From assembly GCA_963625685.1 (NCBI GenBank), contig CAVFTR010000010.1, forward strand, positions 1 to 64,000: 64,000 nucleotides of DNA, given 5' to 3'. The position numbers were made by a program, and so were the translations under genes. This stretch comes from F23-B02 sp963625685 (lineage in GTDB: Bacteria; Bacillota; Clostridia; Oscillospirales; Oscillospiraceae). Shown here in pieces: positions 58,952 to 64,000 of this stretch. The first letter of the stretch is position 1, and every line of letters starts with the position of its first letter. A model generated the notes under the pieces. It worked only from the letters and a program-made list of their open reading frames with translations, was not told the origin of the DNA and ran no database searches.

Positions 58952-60460
58952 TCACTTCAGGAGGCCCTTGACGAGACCCTTGTCGGTTTTCCGGACGTGC
59001 TTGAAGACCTCCTCGAAGCGGTTGAGGGCTTCGTCGATGATCTCGGGCGTGTCGGCCAGGGAGGTGTACAGGCGGCTGCCGGCGAGGGTGACTATGCCGT
59101 TTGCCATGTAGGCCGCGCCCATGCGCTCCATGGAATCCTTGCGCACGTACATCATGTCCTTGTTGCGCAGCAGGCCGACCGCGGACTTGACAAAGCAGTT
59201 TGACGAGAAGTCGAAGCTCATTGCACCGGTGCACTCGAGGTGGACGATGGAGCCCTGGTTGTATGCCACGAAGGGCAGGCCGTAGCGCCCGATGAGCTCC
59301 TTGAGTCCGTCGCAGAGCCTGTCGCCCATCTTTCCGGCGACCTCGCAGGCGTTGGTGCGCTCGATCTCCTGAATGGCGGTGTAGCCGGCGAGGCAGGACA
59401 GGGGGTTGGCCGCCAGAGTGCCGCCGACGTATGCTCTGTGCTTGCCGGTCGCAAGGCCGGCCGCCATGAGCTGAGCGTACTCTCTCTTGCCGCCGACGCC
59501 GCCGGCCGCGGGATAGCCGCCCGCGACGATCTTGCCGAACACGGTCAGGTCGGGAACGACGTCGAAGTAGCCCTGAGCGCCGGAGAGCGCGACGCGGAAG
59601 CCGGTGACGACCTCGTCGAATATCATCAGCGCGCCGTACCTGTCGCACAGTGCGCGCACGCCCTTGTTGTAGTCGTGGGCGACGGGTCGGGTGCCGCTCT
59701 CGGGGCCGACGGGCTCGACGATGACGGCCGCTGTGCCGCCGAGGAGCTTATTGCGCTTGAGCACGTGCTCGAGCATGTTCAGGTCGTTCGGGCGCACCTC
59801 ATCGGTCGTGCCGTAGCAGCCGTGGGGGATGCCGTGCGACTCGAGCAGCGCGCGGCTGCCGGGTATCTTCAGGCCGTAGACCATCTGGTCCGACCAGCCG
59901 TGGTACGCGCCGCCTATCTTGATGACGCGCTTGTTGCCCGTTGCGATGCGCGCTATGCGCAGGGAGGCCATGACCGCCTCGGTGCCGGAGCCGAGCATGC
60001 GGAACATCTCGACGTTGGGCATGTGCCTGTTTATCTCGCGCGCGATGAGCATTTCGGACTCGTGCAGAAGGCCCGTTACGGGGCCGCACTCGTTGAGAAG
60101 CCCGATGACCTTCTCGCGGATGACGGGGTAGTTGCTGCCGAGGATGGTCGGACCGCCGGCCTGGAGGAAGTCGATGTACTTGTTGCCGTCCTTGTCGTAG
60201 AGGTAAGCGCCGTCCGCCTTTGCCATGCACATGGGGAAGGGCTTGTTGAAGGCGAGGTTGTGCTGAACGCCGCCGGGGATATATTTCTGCGACTCCTCGT
60301 AGACCGCTCTGGAGGCGGTACACTTTTCGTCGTAGTACTTCATGATGACGTCCCTGTAATACTCGTCGGAGACCTCCCATATGGGCTGGCTGGTCAGCGC
60401 CTTGAGCTTTGCGTTGATCTCGTTGGGATCGTCCCATCTGCTTATTGCACAGTTATTCAT
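58952..60460 (-). CDS. Class III PLP aminotransferase, HemL-like
   Basis: A 502-aa fold-type I enzyme near glutamate-1-semialdehyde aminomutase. PLP lysine in LTVFGKIVAGGYPAAG; other typical parts are SGTEAVMASLRIAR, GGAYHGWSD and FDEVVTGFR. The chain is about 70 residues longer than GSAM at the N terminus. It is in an operon with a sugar kinase and an aldolase, so its partner is likely an aldehyde or ketone from sugar catabolism and not a haem precursor. The ribosome site GGAG is 10 bases before the ATG; the start overlaps the GtrA gene end by 8 bases. Confidence 0.78.
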   Translation of the reverse strand: MNNCAISRWDDPNEINAKLKALTSQPIWEVSDEYYRDVIMKYYDEKCTASRAVYEESQKYIPGGVQHNLAFNKPFPMCMAKADGAYLYDKDGNKYIDFLQAGGPTILGSNYPVIREKVIGLLNECGPVTGLLHESEMLIAREINRHMPNVEMFRMLGSGTEAVMASLRIARIATGNKRVIKIGGAYHGWSDQMVYGLKIPGSRALLESHGIPHGCYGTTDEVRPNDLNMLEHVLKRNKLLGGTAAVIVEPVGPESGTRPVAHDYNKGVRALCDRYGALMIFDEVVTGFRVALSGAQGYFDVVPDLTVFGKIVAGGYPAAGGVGGKREYAQLMAAGLATGKHRAYVGGTLAANPLSCLAGYTAIQEIERTNACEVAGKMGDRLCDGLKELIGRYGLPFVAYNQGSIVHLECTGAMSFDFSSNCFVKSAVGLLRNKDMMYVRKDSMERMGAAYMANGIVTLAGSRLYTSLADTPEIIDEALNRFEEVFKHVRKTDKGLVKGLLK

Positions 60461-60908
60461 GCTCGTGATTCTCCTTTTCCTGTTTTTTCTTGGCTATATC
60501 ATTGGTATCCTTGCTGTTGCGGTAGACTACGAAGTTGTCCCACAGATATTCGAGGGAGAGGTTGAGCGCCATGTTGATGGCCAGCACGGCGTATTCGTTC
60601 CAGCCGTGTATATCGGCGAGGAAATGCTCGTTCCAGATCGTAAACGGCGCGAAGGGCGCGTAGAACAGGAACACGAGAAGCATCGCCTTGGGCACGTTCT
60701 CCGCGCTCTGGAAGGTGAATTTCCTGTTGAAGGTGAAGTTCCACAGGACGCTCAGGACGAGCGCTATGGTGTAGCACACCCAGTGGCCGGGGATCTTGAT
60801 GACCTCCTCGCAGAGGATCATCGCAACGGTCTCGATTATGCCTGCCGAGGCGGAAAAAAGAACGAATTTCAGGACTCTGGCGGTCTCTTTCTTCTTCTCC
60901 GTTTTCAT
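60453..60908 (-). CDS. GtrA-family membrane protein
   Basis: A 151-aa membrane protein with four hydrophobic helices (about 12-32, 42-58, 78-95 and 105-125) and a polar C-terminal tail, the GtrA build; 'WNFTFNRKFTF' after helix 2 and 'YLWDNFVVYRN' near the end are hallmarks. GtrA proteins move or support lipid-linked sugars, with glycosyltransferases usually nearby, which is not so here. It lies between the aldolase and the aminotransferase genes with 3- and 8-base junctions. Confidence 0.85.
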   Translation of the reverse strand: MKTEKKKETARVLKFVLFSASAGIIETVAMILCEEVIKIPGHWVCYTIALVLSVLWNFTFNRKFTFQSAENVPKAMLLVFLFYAPFAPFTIWNEHFLADIHGWNEYAVLAINMALNLSLEYLWDNFVVYRNSKDTNDIAKKKQEKENHEHE

Positions 60909-60911
60909 ATG

Positions 60912-61910
60912 TCATCCCTTTCTCTTTGAATATTTCTTCTTATAGACAAAGCGCATGAGCGCCGTGTCGGCGGTGTTGAGCTTCACCCTCGAGCCGAGGT
61001 TTGAGCTGTGCAGGGCGCACAGCGCGGATTTCTCGGTCAGAAGCCGCAGCGCCTCGCGGTCGTCGGGATCGTCTGCCGTGACGACGGCTCCGACGCCGCG
61101 CACGAACACCGCATCGCGTTTTTTCAGCGCCTTGACTATCCTTTTCGGCCTTGCCCTGACGCAGGAGACCTGCGAGCCGAGCATCTGCGCCATATCGTCA
61201 AGCTGGGCGTACAGCGTTCTGCCTCTGTTTGCCCACATGACGGCGCAGTCTCCGCCGCTGAGCTCCGCCGTGGGCAGCTCCGCCCTGACGGCGTTCATGA
61301 GCGCGGCCGTTTTGCTCTCGGAAAGACGCCGGGGCGCGTCCTTTGCGATGCACAGGCTGCGGCGGCAGATATCCTCGAGCAGCTGCACGCGCTCCATGGC
61401 CTGCTTTTTGTCCTTTCCGCAGACGACAACGCCGTGGTTTACCATGAACACGGTGTGCGCGCCCGTCTGCATCGCGGCGCGTACCGCGTTTTTGAGCTTT
61501 TTCATGCCGGGCAGGCCGTACCCTGCCTTTGCAATGCCGCCGAGAGCCTCCCTTTCGGCCTGCGTTATATCCATGCTCTCAAAGCCCGCCAGGCCGAGCG
61601 CCGAGGCGCAGCTCTGATGCGTGTGGATAACGAAGCCGACCTCCGGGAACAGCTCGTATGCCGCGGCGTGAACTCCCTTTTCGCTCGAGGGCTTGCGCCG
61701 GCCCTCCCATTTCATCGTCTCAAGCTCGACGCAGGCTATGTCCTCCGGCGTCGTTTTGAGGTAGTCCAGGCCGCTCGGGGTGATGAGAAAATGCTTCCCG
61801 TCAAGACGGCAGCTGACGTTGCCCCAGGTCCTCGCGACAAGGCCGGTCTTCAAAAGCTCGCGGCCGGTGCCGCATATGAGCTCTCTTGCCATGCTTTCTT
61901 CCACGCTCAT
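60912..61910 (-). CDS. Class II aldolase/adducin protein with a second, degenerate domain
   Basis: About 332 aa, against about 215 in L-fuculose- or L-ribulose-phosphate enzymes. The N-terminal domain has zinc ligands in VIHTHQSCAS (His-x-His) and VNHGVVVCGKDKKQAM (His), and TWGNVSCRLD and ITPSGLDYLKTTPED for phosphate. The C-terminal 120 residues repeat the 'VF-(V/M)-x-G-(A/V)-VV' segment as AVFVRGVGAVVTADDPDDREA without His ligands, so a degenerate copy. The start is uncertain: the site GGAGG (61913-61917) fits GTG 61904 best, ATG 61910 less; a TTG at 61922 overlaps the kinase stop. Product: an aldolase or epimerase of a sugar phosphate. Confidence 0.72.
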   Translation of the reverse strand: MSVEESMARELICGTGRELLKTGLVARTWGNVSCRLDGKHFLITPSGLDYLKTTPEDIACVELETMKWEGRRKPSSEKGVHAAAYELFPEVGFVIHTHQSCASALGLAGFESMDITQAEREALGGIAKAGYGLPGMKKLKNAVRAAMQTGAHTVFMVNHGVVVCGKDKKQAMERVQLLEDICRRSLCIAKDAPRRLSESKTAALMNAVRAELPTAELSGGDCAVMWANRGRTLYAQLDDMAQMLGSQVSCVRARPKRIVKALKKRDAVFVRGVGAVVTADDPDDREALRLLTEKSALCALHSSNLGSRVKLNTADTALMRFVYKKKYSKRKG

Positions 61911-61918
61911 GCCCTCCT

Positions 61919-63508
61919 TCAATTATTGAGTGCGGCAAAGTTCTTTTTGTTCGCCGCGTAAAGATTTTTGAATACCCCGTAGTTTCTGTCGTAAAGCGCC
62001 CTGTTTTCGGCGTTGGGCTCATACCTGCTCTCGGCCTTTATCAGCGCGCCGGCCTCCGACAGGCTGCCGATGCGGCCGCTTCCGACCGCGACGAGCATCG
62101 CGGCGCCCACGGCGCCCACGTCCTTGGTCGAGGCGACGGTCTCGACCGTGCGCCCCGTCACGTCGGCGAGTATCTGGCAGGTCACGCGTGACAGCGCGCC
62201 GCCGCCGACAAAGCGCAGCGTATCGGCCGTTTTTATCTTCTTATCCTCACATTCAAGCATCCATCTGAGGTGATAGCATATGCCCTCGAGCACGGCCCGG
62301 AGCATCTCCGTCTTGCCGGTGTCGAGCCTTATGTTGAAGAACATGCCCGCCGCTTTGGGGTCCTCGAAGGGACAGCGGTTGCCGTGCAGCCAGGGGGTGA
62401 ATATCACGCCGCCCGCGCCGGGGGCTATCTTCTCGATGGTATCGGTCATGTAGTCGTACAGGCTTTCGTATATGCTCTCCTCGCTCTCGGCGACGTTTAT
62501 TTTTTTTAGGTAGACGCCGATTTCGTCGAGCACGAGGTGCTCCTTTACCCACTCGAAGCATTTTCCGGCCGTCTCCATCTCGGCGAAGTAATTGTACCTG
62601 CCCTCCTGAGCGCCGACGATGCCGGCGATCATGGCGTTTATATCGACCTCCTGCCTGTCGATGACCGTTGAGACCCAGCCGGAGGTGCCGGAATATATGT
62701 GCGTCTGGCCGAGCTCCGTGCAGCCGGCTCCGACGCCTATGAGCGTCGCGTCGCCGCCGCCGCCGTAGACCGGCGTTCCCGCCGCAAGGCCGAGCTCGCG
62801 CGAGGCCCTTTCGCTGAGCGGCCCGACGACGTCGGTACACTCGACTATCTCCGGCAGATGCTCCGGCTCAACGCCGTACATGTCGCACAGCGCCCTGCTC
62901 CAGCAGCCCTTTCCCGGGCGGCTGTCGTACAGGAAGGTCGAATACGCCGAGTCTCGCGTCATGACCGCCCTTCCCGTGCAGCGGCAGATGAGATACTCCT
63001 TCACGTCGAGCCACTTGTATATTTTTTTATAGGTCTCCGGCTCGTTTTTCTGCACCCATTTGTACTTCCACAGCGGGTCCTTTACGCTCGTGGACGCAGC
63101 GTGCGTCCTGACAAGGCTTTTTAAGAGCATCCCGGCGTTCACGCCCGAGACGGTGACGCCGTGGCTCTGACATTCGGCAAACTCCTTCCCCGCGCGCTGA
63201 TCCATATAGCTCATCGGCCGGCGCAGGGCCTCTCCCCTTTCGTCGACCAGCACGAGCCCCTGCATCTGCGAGCAGAAGGATATGCCCTCTATCGCCTTCG
63301 GCTCGACTCCCGTTTTCTCGATGAGGCGGCGCGTGCTTTTTTTCATGGCCTCCCACCACTCGTCCGCGTCCTGCTCCGCTCCGCCGTCGGGCATTATATA
63401 AAGCCCGTAGCCCTCATACTCGCCGGAGCACAGCCTGAGCGTTTCGCCGAGCTCGAAAAGGCAGGTCTTTACGCCCGTCGTTCCGATATCATACGCGATA
63501 ACATACAT
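61919..63508 (-). CDS. FGGY-family carbohydrate kinase
   Basis: A 529-aa actin-fold kinase. The N-terminal phosphate loop is IAYDIGTTGVKTCLFE and the C-terminal adenosine site is near VGGGALSRVTCQ; 'SYMDQRAGKEF' is a sugar-site segment. FGGY members phosphorylate xylulose, ribulose, fuculose, gluconate, glycerol or erythritol; this one is closest to the xylulose/ribulose/fuculose type in length but cannot be settled. First gene of an operon with an aldolase, GtrA and an aminotransferase. GGAGAG is 10 bases before the ATG. Confidence 0.85.
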   Translation of the reverse strand: MYVIAYDIGTTGVKTCLFELGETLRLCSGEYEGYGLYIMPDGGAEQDADEWWEAMKKSTRRLIEKTGVEPKAIEGISFCSQMQGLVLVDERGEALRRPMSYMDQRAGKEFAECQSHGVTVSGVNAGMLLKSLVRTHAASTSVKDPLWKYKWVQKNEPETYKKIYKWLDVKEYLICRCTGRAVMTRDSAYSTFLYDSRPGKGCWSRALCDMYGVEPEHLPEIVECTDVVGPLSERASRELGLAAGTPVYGGGGDATLIGVGAGCTELGQTHIYSGTSGWVSTVIDRQEVDINAMIAGIVGAQEGRYNYFAEMETAGKCFEWVKEHLVLDEIGVYLKKINVAESEESIYESLYDYMTDTIEKIAPGAGGVIFTPWLHGNRCPFEDPKAAGMFFNIRLDTGKTEMLRAVLEGICYHLRWMLECEDKKIKTADTLRFVGGGALSRVTCQILADVTGRTVETVASTKDVGAVGAAMLVAVGSGRIGSLSEAGALIKAESRYEPNAENRALYDRNYGVFKNLYAANKKNFAALNN

Positions 63509-63554
63509 TTTCTTTCATCTCTCCATATATTTAATTTTTACCTGACCATTTTAG

Positions 63555-64000
63555 CTAACTTCCTATTTTCAGCGCATTCTTCACGAAGCGCATGAAGCAC
63601 TCGGTCATTTTCTCCGTATCGTCCGCGATGTCCTCGCCGCAGAATATCCTCATACGCTCGGAGTAATAATCGCAGCTGTAGGAAAACTGGAGCATCATGA
63701 ACAGGTTATCGAGGAAAAACGCGAAAAGCCTCGGGTCGAGCCCGGGGTCGACGGCTCCCGCAGCGCGGGCGTTCTCCAGAAGCGCCGAATAGACCCGCGC
63801 CGTGCGGCCCTCTATCTCGCGGGCGAGCTCCTTTGCGTACTTCTTGCAGCCGCCGGAGGATATCTCGTTGTACATCGCGTTGTGATTCTTATGCTCCCTT
63901 GCGTGGACCGCGAGGGCGGAAACTATGCTCCTTATGCCCGACTCTATATCCGTCTCGTGCGAAACGGCCTCTGTGAGCACCGCGTCGAGAAGGTCGAGCG
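63555..64000 (-). CDS. TetR-family regulator, C-terminal part
   Basis: The gene enters from beyond the right edge; 148 codons are visible, with an open frame at 64000. The all-helical C-terminal part with 'HKNHNAMYNEISSGGCKKYA' and PRLFAFFLDNLFMMLQFSY matches TetR C-terminal ligand domains. The HTH is outside the window. It lies 46 bases upstream of the kinase operon on the same strand, and so it may control it. Confidence 0.7.
   Translation of the reverse strand, partial: LDLLDAVLTEAVSHETDIESGIRSIVSALAVHAREHKNHNAMYNEISSGGCKKYAKELAREIEGRTARVYSALLENARAAGAVDPGLDPRLFAFFLDNLFMMLQFSYSCDYYSERMRIFCGEDIADDTEKMTECFMRFVKNALKIGS

Noticed and set aside
1..64000. tRNA/rRNA genes, CRISPR arrays, insertion sequences, prophage, replication origin
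   Set aside because: I looked along both strands for cloverleaf-like sequence in the gaps, regularly spaced repeats, transposase or integrase motifs and DnaA-box clusters and saw none. A covariance-model search would be needed to exclude small RNAs.

Overview
The window reads as chromosomal DNA of a GC-rich, endospore-forming anaerobe of the class Clostridia, with an Oscillospiraceae-like gut lineage as my best guess. The evidence is spoIIR, a SpoVB/MurJ-like flippase, split transketolase subunits, an archaeal-type phosphoglycerate mutase, a glycyl radical enzyme, a 2-hydroxyacyl-CoA dehydratase pair, a CD1247-domain protein next to efp, and strong GGAGG ribosome binding sites. Genus cannot be fixed from this sequence. 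No rRNA, tRNA, CRISPR array, transposase or prophage was seen.

Layout. 1-7 kb: the 3' end of an aminotransferase, a 62-aa membrane protein, prfB, then tktN-tktC, a divergent galactokinase-family kinase and mscS. 6.4-11.7 kb: the minus operon apgM-ispE-spoIIR, then an MBL-fold hydrolase with a DMT transporter, and a SLOG protein. 11.7-19.5 kb: an FMN riboswitch driving ribU, a SpoVB-like flippase, a cytidylate-kinase-like protein, the serine operon serC-serA behind mtaB, and a cysteine desulfurase. 19.5-27.5 kb: AI-2E transporter, dacF, pgi, a small P-loop protein, sn-glycerol-1-phosphate dehydrogenase, a 29-codon microORF and an aldehyde dehydrogenase. 27.5-35.6 kb (minus): glmS-murT-amidohydrolase-PHP, azlC-azlD, secG and a GT-C glycosyltransferase. 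35.6-38.4 kb: an MmeI-like type IIL restriction-modification gene broken by a 1-nt frameshift inside an AT-rich specificity region. 38.5-42 kb: a 33-codon microORF, a YkvI-like transporter thrown out of frame by an A7 tract, nth, rarA and a DUF951 gene.

42-49.9 kb is a seven-gene minus-strand catabolic cluster: XRE-cupin regulator, glycyl radical enzyme, its activase, YjiH/YjiG-type membrane proteins, a second transporter and an M20 peptidase. The thiyl cysteine lacks the Glu found at +2 in the well-studied eliminases, so its chemistry is open, and a TTGTGC/GCACAA operator lies on the promoter start. This is the best candidate for an undescribed system. 50-54 kb is the pepQ-efp-CD1247 group with a DUF3298 lipoprotein. 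54-58.7 kb holds a TetR regulator and a 2-hydroxyacyl-CoA dehydratase pair with a coupled 52-aa membrane protein, divergent from a GntR/FadR regulator with matching palindromes at both promoters. 59-64 kb is a kinase / class II aldolase / GtrA / aminotransferase operon next to a TetR gene cut by the window edge.

Three diverged copies of a 220-250-bp intergenic element (after prfB, efp and the 58.9-kb aminotransferase) all lie directly 3' of minus-strand genes and in the same orientation.
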